64,000 bases of DNA. Source: Rhizobium grahamii. GTDB lineage: Bacteria; Pseudomonadota; Alphaproteobacteria; Rhizobiales; Rhizobiaceae. The translations under genes were made by a program, and so were the position numbers. Every line of letters starts with the position of its first letter. Within the stretch, counting starts at the first letter, position 1. The stretch is taken from NCBI RefSeq assembly GCF_009498215.1, contig NZ_CP043498.1, positions 2,356,001 to 2,420,000 on the forward strand, given 5' to 3'. The notes under the pieces are model-generated. The model was given only the letters and a program-made list of their open reading frames with translations. It was not told the origin of the DNA and ran no database searches. This document shows positions 8,157 to 16,627 of this stretch, piece by piece.

Positions 8157-9191
8157 TTGAGCGACCCCTTTAAACAAGCATCGGACATTATGAAAGTGCT
8201 GATGGCGGATGAGAACGCCACAGGCCGGCTCGACGCATGGCTGACGGCGCAACTGGGCGAGGAGTTCTCGCGCAGCCGGATCAAGGCACTGATCAAGGAA
8301 GGGCAGGTTTCGGCCAAGGGCGCCGTCGTCGCCGATCCGCAGAAGAAAGTCCGTCCGGGCGACGTCTTCGAGATCACCCTTCCCGCACCCGAAGACCCGA
8401 CGCCGAAGGGCGAGGATATTCCGCTGGATGTTCTCTACGAGGATGACGACGTCATCGTTCTGTCGAAGCCGGCCGGAATGGTCGTGCATCCGGCGGCCGG
8501 AAACTGGACTGGCACACTGGTCAATGCGCTGATCCATCATTGCGGCGACAGCCTGTCAGGCATCGGCGGCGTGCGCCGGCCTGGCATCGTGCATCGCCTC
8601 GACAAGGATACGACCGGCATCATGGTGGTGGCGAAGAACGACATCGCTCACCGCCACCTGTCGGCACAGTTCGCCGACCACGGCCGCACCATGCCGCTCG
8701 AGCGCGCTTACCAGGCAATCGTCTGGGGCCGGCCACGCACCCTGACCGGCACGATCGACGCGCCGCTTGGCAGAGCCACTGGCGATCGTACGCGCCGCGC
8801 CGTCAAGCGTGCTGACAGCCAGGATGCCGATGAGGCGATCACACACTACGAAGTGCTGGAGCGCTTCCACGAGAACCCGGATGCGACGTCGCTGGCGTCG
8901 CTGGTGGAATGCCACCTTGAGACCGGCCGAACGCATCAGATCCGCGTCCACATGGCCCATATCGGCCATCCGCTTCTCGGCGACACTGTCTACGGCGCGC
9001 ACTTCAAGACCAAGGCCAACCTTTTGCCGGAAGCCGGGAAGAAAGCCGTCAACGGCTTCGGCCGTCAGGCTCTGCATGCCTACATGCTCCAGTTCGAGCA
9101 TCCACGAAGCGGCGAGATCATGCGCTTCGAATCCCCTCTTCCTGATGACATGGAAGCATTGGTCGAAGCTTTGCGCCTGCTTCCCGAGTAA
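8157..9191 (+). CDS. rluD: RluD-family 23S rRNA pseudouridine synthase
   Basis: 344 residues from a TTG start at 8157. An S4 RNA-binding domain comes first (GRLDAWLTAQLGEEFSRSRIKALIKEGQV), then the RluA-type catalytic domain with VLSKPAGMVVHPAAGN and the active-site motif GIVHRLDKDTTGIMVV, where the Asp is catalytic. ETGRTHQIRVHMAHIGHPLLGD is the late conserved motif. The enzyme makes pseudouridines in helix 69 of 23S rRNA, assuming it is the true RluD. TTG is preferred because GGAGAAGA lies about 10 bases before it, while ATG at 8190 has no ribosome site. Confidence 0.92.
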   Translation: MSDPFKQASDIMKVLMADENATGRLDAWLTAQLGEEFSRSRIKALIKEGQVSAKGAVVADPQKKVRPGDVFEITLPAPEDPTPKGEDIPLDVLYEDDDVIVLSKPAGMVVHPAAGNWTGTLVNALIHHCGDSLSGIGGVRRPGIVHRLDKDTTGIMVVAKNDIAHRHLSAQFADHGRTMPLERAYQAIVWGRPRTLTGTIDAPLGRATGDRTRRAVKRADSQDADEAITHYEVLERFHENPDATSLASLVECHLETGRTHQIRVHMAHIGHPLLGDTVYGAHFKTKANLLPEAGKKAVNGFGRQALHAYMLQFEHPRSGEIMRFESPLPDDMEALVEALRLLPE

Positions 9192-9215
9192 CGGCTTCGT
9201 GAAAGCGGTCCAAGT

Positions 9216-9245
9216 CTTGAACCGCTGTTCCGCCATACTTATCTG
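9216..9245 (+). promoter_or_regulatory. Candidate promoter of rpoH
   Basis: CTTGAA at 9216 and CTTATCT at 9238 are separated by 16 bases. The first box matches the -35 element of sigma-32 and housekeeping promoters of Alphaproteobacteria. Position about 110 bases before the rpoH start is suitable. Not tested. Confidence 0.4.
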
Positions 9246-9352
9246 TACATTGACCTAGTGCGGGCTCGATCAGAGGCGCAATGTCCCGGTTTGCCTTTTT
9301 GACGCCTTAGCGCGTCGCATCGGGAGCCGGATTTTCCATAGGAGGGTGCATC

Positions 9353-10261
9353 ATGGCCCGAAATAGTTTGCCGTCGATTACTGCCGGTGAAGCCGGTCTC
9401 AATCGTTACCTGGACGAAATCCGCAAGTTCCCGATGCTGGAACCCCAGGAAGAATACATGCTCGCCAAGCGCTACTCGGAGCATGGCGACCGCGAAGCAG
9501 CCCACAGGCTGGTAACAAGCCATCTGCGTCTCGTGGCGAAGATCGCCATGGGTTATCGCGGCTATGGCCTGCCGATCGGCGAAGTCGTTTCCGAGGGTAA
9601 CGTCGGCCTCATGCAGGCCGTCAAGAAATTTGACCCCGAACGTGGTTTCCGTCTGGCGACCTACGCGATGTGGTGGATCAAGGCATCGATCCAGGAATAC
9701 ATCCTGCGTTCGTGGTCGCTCGTGAAAATGGGCACCACGGCCAATCAGAAACGCCTCTTCTTCAACCTGCGTCGGCTGAAAGGCCGTCTCCAGGCGATTG
9801 ACGAAGGTGATCTGAGGCCGGAGCACGTCTCCGAGATCGCAACCAAGCTGAAGGTCTCCGAGGAGGAGGTCGTCTCGATGAACCGCCGCCTTTCCGGCGA
9901 CGCCTCTCTGAATGCCCCGATCAAGGCGTCCGAAGGCGAGTCCGGGCAGTGGCAAGACTGGCTTGTAGACGATCACGACAGCCAGGAAGCGGTCCTGATC
10001 GAACAGGACGAACTCGACACACGCCGCCGCATGCTCACCAAGGCAATGAGCGTGCTGAACGACCGTGAGCGCCGCATCTTCGAAGCCCGCCGTTTGGCTG
10101 AAGATCCGGTGACGCTCGAAGACCTGTCGTCCGAGTTCGACATCAGCCGCGAACGCGTGCGCCAGATCGAGGTTCGTGCCTTCGAGAAGGTTCAGGACGC
10201 CGTCCGCAAAGAAGCGCTTGAACGCGCCAAGGCAGTTCGCGTCGTCGAAGCCACGGCATAG
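9353..10261 (+). CDS. rpoH: Heat-shock sigma factor RpoH
   Basis: 302 residues, normal for sigma-32. Region 2 contains HLRLVAKIAMGYRGYGLP and the -10 recognition part FRLATYAMWWIKASIQEYILRSW. The RpoH box QKRLFFNLRR is intact, which separates it from other sigma factors. Region 4 has ISRERVRQIEVRAFEKVQ. It directs RNA polymerase to heat-shock and protein-quality genes; rhizobia often have two copies and this gene has the context of rpoH1 (between rluD and purA). A strong ribosome site, AGGAGGG, lies just before the ATG. Confidence 0.97.
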   Translation: MARNSLPSITAGEAGLNRYLDEIRKFPMLEPQEEYMLAKRYSEHGDREAAHRLVTSHLRLVAKIAMGYRGYGLPIGEVVSEGNVGLMQAVKKFDPERGFRLATYAMWWIKASIQEYILRSWSLVKMGTTANQKRLFFNLRRLKGRLQAIDEGDLRPEHVSEIATKLKVSEEEVVSMNRRLSGDASLNAPIKASEGESGQWQDWLVDDHDSQEAVLIEQDELDTRRRMLTKAMSVLNDRERRIFEARRLAEDPVTLEDLSSEFDISRERVRQIEVRAFEKVQDAVRKEALERAKAVRVVEATA

Positions 10262-10283
10262 GAATTACTGCACTGGAAAAGCA

Positions 10284-10313
10284 AAAGGGCGGATCGAAAG
10301 ATCCGCCCTTTTT
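10284..10313 (+). terminator. rpoH terminator (probably two-way)
   Basis: The stem AAAGGGCGGATC/GATCCGCCCTTT with a GAAA tetraloop is flanked by T on one side and A on the other. It lies between the converging ends of rpoH and the large membrane protein and could serve both. Confidence 0.92.
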
Positions 10314-10332
10314 ATATTCACGATCCGAAGCC

Positions 10333-12834
10333 TTACTGGCTGGTCGAAACGTCGCCCGAAGCGGCCCATTCCTTAATTGCCGACGTAAACGCCTGGGCAC
10401 CCGTCGTACCCTTCTGCATCGTGATCAGCGCACGGCGACCGTTTCGGTAGGTGATCGGAATGTCGATCCAGTCCCGGTTCTCGAGCAGATCCAGGTTCGC
10501 CTTGCGGGCATCCGGATAGTCGTTGAGGGCGATCATATGGAAGTCGTCGGTGATCTTCGCGGGCACCGCAATCAGCGGGTCGCCTCGATCCTGCTCGGTC
10601 CGCTTCATCGCGATGCGCTGAACGCTCTCGATCGCGCCGCCTTCGAAATTCGCCGGAAGCGAGAACACAACCTCGACGATATGGCTTGCCGGCAGCGACG
10701 GGTCGGAGTTCCGCTTGAAATTGACCTGCGCCGTCAGATTGCGCTCCGGAACAGTAACGGTTCCCTGCACGACGGCTTCCTGTTTGCCATCTGTACCGGC
10801 CTCATGGTTGACGGTCCAGGCAACAGAACCCTGGATCGCCGTCGGCGAACTCTGGCCGATGCGCTCCTCATACAGGAACATCTTCTCGCTTGAACCGACA
10901 GGCGCAGCCTGCTGCGCTTCCTGAGCCGTTGCTGCAGCAGCGGCAGGCGCCGTACCGGTGGCTGCGGGTGTCGTTGCGGTCGTGGGCGGCGTAGCATCCG
11001 AAGACGCGACATTCTGCGGCGCGACCGACTTGCCCTCGGCAGCCTGTGCGCTGGGGATAGCGGCAGCGCCATTGTCGACTTCGGTGCCGTCAGCGAGCAG
11101 GCGCTGCGTGAACTTGTTGCTAACGGAAGAACCGTCATTCAGCGACGCGACTTCCTTCTGGGCTTCAGCAGGCTTTGTCGCCCCAGCATCGGCCGTCTGC
11201 GGCGTGGGCGTAGACGTGTCAGACTGCGAGGTCGTCTGTGTTTCCGTCTTGGCTGTCTGCGACGGAGCCGCGCTTACCAACCCCTTGACCATTTCGGTCA
11301 GAGCGTCCTGATGCGTCCAGGCGGCATACGCTCCTCCAGCCACGACACCAAGCGCGATGAGCACGCTGATGATCGAGCCGATGCCAAAGCGGCGACGCTT
11401 CGGTTCCATCCGAAGATTGCGGCCCTGGAACTTCGAAGCGATGACACTGTCGATGTCGTTCTGCGCCGTACCGTCGTCATCTTCCGCAACGACGCCTCGA
11501 TTGTTGTAGCCGCGAAGCTGTGTTGCTTCCTGCCAGGAGTCATCTGGGTTCTCAGGCTTCTGGCTTTGACCGCCGTGCACCTCGGAGAACAGATCGCCAT
11601 CATCGAAATGCGCGGTAGCTGCCGGCTTCTGGTTGTTCTCGATCGGTGGAAGATCGTCGAACGCGGCGGCCTCCCACGAAAACGCTTCGTTACCGGTGGG
11701 CGCAGGCTGGGTGGCAGCCGCGTTGCCGAGCCCGGCGACGAGATCGTCAAAGGCGCGCGCGGCGTCGTTCGCTGGCGCGGTATGTGATGTATCGGAGAAC
11801 TGCCGAAGCTCTTCGAGCGCCCAATCCGTTGGTTCCAACCTCGACGGCGGTTCCGGCACTTCTTCTGCATGCTCGGCCCAAACGGGATCGAAGTGTGCCG
11901 CGGCTTCAGCGTGAAGCGGCTCCTCGCGGCTATGCTGCACGAAAGCCTGGGGCTCCTTGTCGAACGCATAGACGGGCTCGACGAGACGGTTGCTGAGATC
12001 GAAATCCCGTGCCGGCTGCGATGCGGGCTCAACAGGCGCTTCCGCCGCCTCATACGGTTCGGCAGCAGGCGGAAGCTCTTCCGGAATATGCTCTTCGAAG
12101 GCGGCATGATGCTCAGGAGCGGCCTCACGCGTCTCCGCCGCAGGCTCGTAAGCCTCTAGCGGAGCTTCTTCCTCATGGGTTGCCTGCCAGGGCTCGAACG
12201 CTTCGACCTCTTCCGGAACCGAAACCGGCTCGGGCTGCTGCTCCTGCGATTGCCAGGCGGCATCGTGCTGGGCAATGGCAACGTCGCGCGCGGTTTCTTC
12301 CGGTTTTTCGTAGCGCGCATCGTCAGCGTGATGCGTCGGCTCTTCGTAGACAGGCTCCGCCGGATAAGCGGGCTCGCTCGAAACGACCGACTCTTCCGCC
12401 TCGACCGGCTGCGCGTAAACCGGCTCATGATGGACCGGCTCTTCGGCAGGGGCTTCCTCGACAGGCGCTTCCGGCTCTTGGACAGGCGCAGCGGCTACAA
12501 CCACCGTTTCCGGTTCGTCCGCCTGCGGCTCCGGTTCGGCGACAACAGCCGGTTCCTCGGCGACGCCTTCGGCAGTCGCGACAAGGACCTCTTCTTCAGC
12601 GACGACATCGTCAGCCGGCAACGCCACGGCGTGCTCGGCTTCGACTTCGCGGATTGCGGCTTCAAGCTTTTCAAGCTGCCGTTGCAGCATTGCTTCCGGC
12701 GGACGCGGCTTCATGTTCTCGAGCTGCCGCTGCACGGCACCGCGCGCGCGCTCGTAGACCTTGACCCGCATCTCGGGCGTATTGTCGGTCAGGCCGTCAA
12801 CCGCCCGCCGGATAACTGCGATAAAATCCGCCAT
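10333..12834 (-). CDS. Large acidic single-span membrane protein of unknown function
   Basis: 833 residues. Residues 1-70 form a conserved-looking helical head (MADFIAVIRRAVDGLTD...ERARGAVQRQLENMKP). Residues about 75-420 are a low-complexity stretch rich in Glu, Pro, Ala and Val with His-rich patches. A basic stop-transfer and membrane segment follows (RRRFGIGSIISVLIALGVVAGG, about residue 480), then a Thr/Ala/Gln-rich linker and a folded domain of about 200 residues to the end. It resembles unassigned proteins next to purA in rhizobia. The layout suits an envelope-spanning protein with a disordered cytoplasmic arm. No catalytic motif is seen. Transcribed alone, 61 bases downstream of purA. 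Confidence 0.85.
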   Translation of the reverse strand: MADFIAVIRRAVDGLTDNTPEMRVKVYERARGAVQRQLENMKPRPPEAMLQRQLEKLEAAIREVEAEHAVALPADDVVAEEEVLVATAEGVAEEPAVVAEPEPQADEPETVVVAAAPVQEPEAPVEEAPAEEPVHHEPVYAQPVEAEESVVSSEPAYPAEPVYEEPTHHADDARYEKPEETARDVAIAQHDAAWQSQEQQPEPVSVPEEVEAFEPWQATHEEEAPLEAYEPAAETREAAPEHHAAFEEHIPEELPPAAEPYEAAEAPVEPASQPARDFDLSNRLVEPVYAFDKEPQAFVQHSREEPLHAEAAAHFDPVWAEHAEEVPEPPSRLEPTDWALEELRQFSDTSHTAPANDAARAFDDLVAGLGNAAATQPAPTGNEAFSWEAAAFDDLPPIENNQKPAATAHFDDGDLFSEVHGGQSQKPENPDDSWQEATQLRGYNNRGVVAEDDDGTAQNDIDSVIASKFQGRNLRMEPKRRRFGIGSIISVLIALGVVAGGAYAAWTHQDALTEMVKGLVSAAPSQTAKTETQTTSQSDTSTPTPQTADAGATKPAEAQKEVASLNDGSSVSNKFTQRLLADGTEVDNGAAAIPSAQAAEGKSVAPQNVASSDATPPTTATTPAATGTAPAAAAATAQEAQQAAPVGSSEKMFLYEERIGQSSPTAIQGSVAWTVNHEAGTDGKQEAVVQGTVTVPERNLTAQVNFKRNSDPSLPASHIVEVVFSLPANFEGGAIESVQRIAMKRTEQDRGDPLIAVPAKITDDFHMIALNDYPDARKANLDLLENRDWIDIPITYRNGRRALITMQKGTTGAQAFTSAIKEWAASGDVSTSQ

Positions 12835-12894
12835 ACGTACTTTCTCTAGAAGTGCGGCTCAGCAAGCGAACCGCACAAGTAATGACACGAAACC

Positions 12895-14190
12895 TTAATC
12901 CTCAAAAGGATCGGTCACAAGTATGGTGTCATCTCGCTCAGGACTTGTAGACAGGAGAGCGACCGGCGCGCCGATAAGCTCTTCGACCTGACGAACGTAC
13001 TTGATCGCCTGAGCCGGCAGATCAGCCCAGCTACGGGCGCCAACGGTCGATTCTTTCCAACCTTCGAGCGTAATGTAAACCGGCTCGACACGAGCCTGAG
13101 CAGCCTGGCTAGCCGGGAGGTAATCGATCTCCTTGCCGTCGAGCTTGTAGGCAACGCAGATCTTCAGTTCATCGAGACCGTCGAGAACGTCGAGCTTGGT
13201 CAGCGCGATGCCGGTGATGCCGGATGTCTTCACCGTCTGGCGGACCAGAACAGAATCGAACCAGCCGCAACGGCGCGGACGACCGGTGTTGACGCCGACT
13301 TCGCGGCCGACGGTCGAAAGATGCTTGCCGACCTCGTCGTCCAGCTCGCACGGGAACGGACCTTCGCCCACACGCGTCGTGTAAGCCTTGGTGATGCCGA
13401 GAACATAACCGATCGCAGTCGGGCCGAGACCCGAACCGGCGGCGGCCTGACCGGCAACCGTGTTCGACGACGTGACGAAGGGATAGGTGCCGTGGTCGTT
13501 GTCGAGCAGCGCGCCCTGCGCACCTTCGAACAGGATGCGGGCGCCGGCCTTGCGCTGATCGTCGAGGATACGCCAGACCTGATCGACATAAGGCAGAACC
13601 TGATCGGCGACCTCGTTCAGTTCCTGCTCGAGCGATTCCACCGAAATTTCCGGCAGGCCGAGGCCGCGACGAAGCGCATTGTGGTGCGTCAGAAGACGGT
13701 CGATCTTGGCCGGCAGCGCTTCCTTGTCGGCGAGGTCGATGGCGCGGATCGCGCGGCGGCCGACCTTGTCTTCATAGGCAGGGCCGATGCCGCGGCGGGT
13801 GGTGCCGATCTTCGTGCCGCTGTTGGAGGCAGCGTCTTCACGGAAGCCATCGAGGTCGCGGTGCAGCGACAGGATCAGCGGCGCGTTGTCGGCGATGCGC
13901 AGCACTTCGGGCGTTACGTTGACACCCTGAGCGCGCAGCTTCGCGACTTCAGCGACGAAATGGTGGGGATCGACGACAACACCGTTGCCGATGACGCTGA
14001 GCTTGCCGCGCACGAGGCCAGACGGCAGCAGGGCCAGCTTGTAGCTGACACCATCGATGACGAGCGTATGACCGGCATTGTGGCCGCCCTGATAGCGGAC
14101 AATCACATCCGCACGTTCGGAAAGCCAATCGACAATCTTGCCCTTGCCTTCGTCACCCCATTGCGAACCGACCACGACTACGTTCGTCAT
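12895..14190 (-). CDS. purA: Adenylosuccinate synthetase
   Basis: 431 residues, full length. The N-terminal phosphate loop [16 protein letters not shown] carries the catalytic Asp and the Lys; [20 protein letters not shown] and the GTP-binding [11 protein letters not shown] follow. It joins IMP and aspartate using GTP, the first step from IMP to AMP, in the cytoplasm. The start at 14190 gives [15 protein letters not shown]. Its neighbour downstream is the large acidic membrane protein in the same direction. Confidence 0.98.
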   Translation of the reverse strand: MTNVVVVGSQWGDEGKGKIVDWLSERADVIVRYQGGHNAGHTLVIDGVSYKLALLPSGLVRGKLSVIGNGVVVDPHHFVAEVAKLRAQGVNVTPEVLRIADNAPLILSLHRDLDGFREDAASNSGTKIGTTRRGIGPAYEDKVGRRAIRAIDLADKEALPAKIDRLLTHHNALRRGLGLPEISVESLEQELNEVADQVLPYVDQVWRILDDQRKAGARILFEGAQGALLDNDHGTYPFVTSSNTVAGQAAAGSGLGPTAIGYVLGITKAYTTRVGEGPFPCELDDEVGKHLSTVGREVGVNTGRPRRCGWFDSVLVRQTVKTSGITGIALTKLDVLDGLDELKICVAYKLDGKEIDYLPASQAAQARVEPVYITLEGWKESTVGARSWADLPAQAIKYVRQVEELIGAPVALLSTSPERDDTILVTDPFED

Positions 14191-14387
14191 TCACGTCTTC
14201 CTGTTAACAGCGGATGGAACCGCATCTGCATAAACCCGCGCATCTATAAAACTTTGTTTTTGGGAAAGCGACCCTGTATTGACAGCCGAATGGGCTTTTT
14301 ACGTGACAAATCAGGCCGGCACACGCTAGTTCGCGGCTAGCGTTGAACTTCGAGGCAGTATTCGCCTCCCATTTGGAAGAATCGGCG

Positions 14388-15305
14388 ATGCAGCTTGCCG
14401 CCTATATATGTCTCATCGTGGCCGCGCTCTGCTGGGGCGGAAACGCTGTGGCCGGCAAACTCGCCCTCGGTCATGTCAGCCCGATGATGCTGACTTTTCT
14501 GCGCTGGTTTCTCGCCACGGCCCTGATCGCCGCGATATCGATGCCGCAGCTGAAGCGCGACTGGCCCGTCGTCAGGCGGAACCTGCCGCTCCTCTTCTTC
14601 TATGGCATCGTCGGCTATACGCTGTTCAATGCCATGCTTTACTCGGCGGTGAAGTACACGACCGTTATCAACGTCGCGATTGAGCAAGCCGGCATTCCGA
14701 TGCTGATCTTTCTCTTGAACTTCATGTTCTTCCGCACCGCCGTATCCCTCGCCCAGATCACCGGCTTCGCCATGACCCTCGTCGGTGTTGCCCTGACGGC
14801 GTCGCATGGCGACCTTGCAAGCCTTCTTCAGCTCGGCCTCAACAGGGGCGACGGACTGATGCTGATTGCGGTCGTGGCCTATGCCATCTACACGATCTTC
14901 CTGCGCTGGAAGCCGCCGCTCGACTGGCGCACGCTGATGGCGGTCCCAGCGCTTGGCGCAGCCTTGAGCGCGGTTCCGCTGCTGTTGTGGGAGGGCATGC
15001 AAGGCAGCGTGCAGGTGCCTGACGCACGCGGTTGGGTCATTGCCTTCTATACCGCGATATTCGCGTCCCTGCTGGCGCAGGTGTTTTACATCAGGGGCGT
15101 CGAGACAATCGGCGCCAATCGCGCCGGTCTGTTCATCAATCTGGTGCCGGTTTTCGGAACCCTGCTCTCGGTCGTGCTTCTCGGCGAACAGCTGCAGCTC
15201 TTTCATGTGATCGCGCTTGTTCTGACCCTCGGCGGAATTGCAATCGCCGAAAAGGGTCGTCCCAAGAGCTCCGCACCGACAGCGCCCGCCTCAGCCATGG
15301 ATTGA
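14388..15305 (+). CDS. DMT-superfamily (EamA) transporter
   Basis: 305 residues with about ten membrane segments in two EamA repeats (first VAALCWGGNAVAGKLALGHVSP, second beginning near residue 150). Such proteins export metabolites or amino acids; the substrate is not visible. ATG at 14388 was chosen over TTG at 14343 because GGAAGA lies 7 bases before it and the first membrane helix begins at once. It is divergent from purA. The gene after it in related genomes is often different, and rhizobial gene-order similarity with the purA region ends about here. Confidence 0.9.
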   Translation: MQLAAYICLIVAALCWGGNAVAGKLALGHVSPMMLTFLRWFLATALIAAISMPQLKRDWPVVRRNLPLLFFYGIVGYTLFNAMLYSAVKYTTVINVAIEQAGIPMLIFLLNFMFFRTAVSLAQITGFAMTLVGVALTASHGDLASLLQLGLNRGDGLMLIAVVAYAIYTIFLRWKPPLDWRTLMAVPALGAALSAVPLLLWEGMQGSVQVPDARGWVIAFYTAIFASLLAQVFYIRGVETIGANRAGLFINLVPVFGTLLSVVLLGEQLQLFHVIALVLTLGGIAIAEKGRPKSSAPTAPASAMD

Positions 15306-15326
15306 GATCGGAAAGAACCGCCTACA

Positions 15327-15374
15327 GCATCAGGCCTTCCGAAAATCGGAATCGATTTTCGGAAGGCCTGATGC
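15327..15374. repeat. Long perfect palindrome, 22-bp arms
   Basis: Both arms are 22 bp and match perfectly around a GAAT loop. The left arm begins GCATCAGGCCTTCCG and the right ends CGGAAGGCCTGATGC. There is no T run, so it is not a standard terminator. It is the kind of mobile intergenic palindrome found in many rhizobial genomes. Confidence 0.85.
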
Positions 15375-15389
15375 GTAGATTCAATAAGA

Positions 15390-15435
15390 TAGAGCGTCCT
15401 TTGTACGCCCTTAAGGACGCACAAAGGACGCTCTA
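15390..15435. repeat. Second palindromic element (AGAGCGTCCTTTG type)
   Basis: 15-bp arms TAGAGCGTCCTTTGT/ACAAAGGACGCTCTA enclose a 16-base partly symmetrical centre. Related GCGTCC/GGACGC palindromes are common between rhizobial genes. The right end supplies the stop codon (TAG at 15433-15435) of the leftward GNAT gene. Confidence 0.82.
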
Positions 15436-16278
15436 GCCGAGTTCCAGCGTCGTCACGCCGAACACGTTCTTCAGCGGCACTTCAGGCGCTTTCCCGCGAT
15501 ACATTCTGGCGGTTTCGAAGACGGGCTCAAGACCCATGCCCTGCGCAAGCGCGACGGCATCCTTATTGTCAGCAGGAATGTCGATGAAAACACGGGCGCC
15601 GGCGGCTTCTTTTGCCAGCACAGCCAGCACGGAAGCGGCCGCATCGGCATCGCTCGCGAAGAGCGGCCCGATCTTGTAGCCTTCATAACATCTTCGGATC
15701 GTTCCGTAGCCACGGATCTTCCCGCTCTTGCGGACAATAGCCGTTCGGCGGCTCTTGCGGCTCGTGCACCACGACGAGATAAAGTCGGGCCGCGGCACGG
15801 TGAAGATTCCGGCATCATAGCGCAGCAAGCCGTCGAGCTTGTCCGACACGATACTGGCCGTCAGCGTCGAAGCGGGGACGGACGAAATCACGCCGCCGTA
15901 TCGAACGGTCTTGTAAGCTTCCTCGAAACCGGCCTTGCGGTAGTTTTCCTGCTGCGCGACGACACCGTCGAGCCCGATGCTGCGCCCTTCGGCAGAGGCG
16001 ATGCCGGCATCCCAGATCGCCTTTCCATAGCCTTTGCCACGGAAATCGGGGTGGACCATGTAGAGGCCGACGAAAGCGAAGACATCGCCATATTTGACAA
16101 CCGAAATCGATCCGACAGGGACTTCGCCCAATGCGCCGACAAAGAAGCCGGAGGGATCTGCCGCATGGAATGCAAGTGAATCGTCAAGCCCGGGGTTCCA
16201 CCCCTCCTGGCGTGCCCACTCCAGCACCAGCTCCAACTCACCGGGTCGCATCGGGCGAACGGCAAACTCCGAATTCAT
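15433..16278 (-). CDS. GNAT-family N-acetyltransferase
   Basis: 281 residues. The N-terminal GNAT domain has GLYMVHPDFRGKGYGKAIWDAGI (about residues 72-94), the acetyl-CoA-binding motif. A C-terminal domain of about 130 residues has GYGTIRRCYEGYKIGPLFASDADAA, matching the double-domain GNAT proteins with an Acetyltransf_18-like tail. The substrate is not known. Its stop codon lies inside a palindromic element, so insertion of that element may have changed the last residues. Confidence 0.85.
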   Translation of the reverse strand: MNSEFAVRPMRPGELELVLEWARQEGWNPGLDDSLAFHAADPSGFFVGALGEVPVGSISVVKYGDVFAFVGLYMVHPDFRGKGYGKAIWDAGIASAEGRSIGLDGVVAQQENYRKAGFEEAYKTVRYGGVISSVPASTLTASIVSDKLDGLLRYDAGIFTVPRPDFISSWCTSRKSRRTAIVRKSGKIRGYGTIRRCYEGYKIGPLFASDADAAASVLAVLAKEAAGARVFIDIPADNKDAVALAQGMGLEPVFETARMYRGKAPEVPLKNVFGVTTLELG

Positions 16279-16627
16279 GCAAACGTCCCAATCAGATCAA
16301 CTGCACGCGCGCAGGCGGCATTCAACGACAATATAAGGGTTCAGCGGCCGCAAAGCGTAACCGATAACGACATTCATGTTCATGGCTGACGCGATCTACA
16401 TCGATCGTCATGAAGCGCGACACGAAATTCTTCACGCCGAAAGCATCATGGAACAACGAATCTCTAATCTCAAGGCAATTACTTAAGAGAAAGTGAAGCC
16501 TGCGACAGCTTGTCGACTCTGCTCTTCGCATCCTCGCGGAGAGGTAGTTGTTCTCCAATGTCCGTTGCCGTCCCCACTCGCTCAGGCTGATTTAGGATCA
16601 GGGCCCATTTCGCCCTGGAGATAAATC
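16279..16627. other. Intergenic region before the SGNH hydrolase gene
   Basis: 349 bases between two divergent genes. A 78-codon leftward open frame exists at 16322-16558 but has no ribosome site or recognisable product. The GGAG at 16617 serves the ATG at 16628. Nothing else is clear. Confidence 0.45.

Noticed and set aside
7725..8540. Extending the small membrane protein upstream to 8540 (271 codons)
   Set aside because: The extra part runs antisense through rluD and has no motif; ATG at 8111 fits the leader and the divergent rluD start.
13321..15206. Long open frames opposite purA and the DMT transporter
   Set aside because: No conserved motif or ribosome site; they mirror the real genes.
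16322..16558. A 78-codon leftward open frame between the GNAT and SGNH genes
   Set aside because: No ribosome site, Arg/Ser-rich composition typical of non-coding frames, and no recognisable domain.
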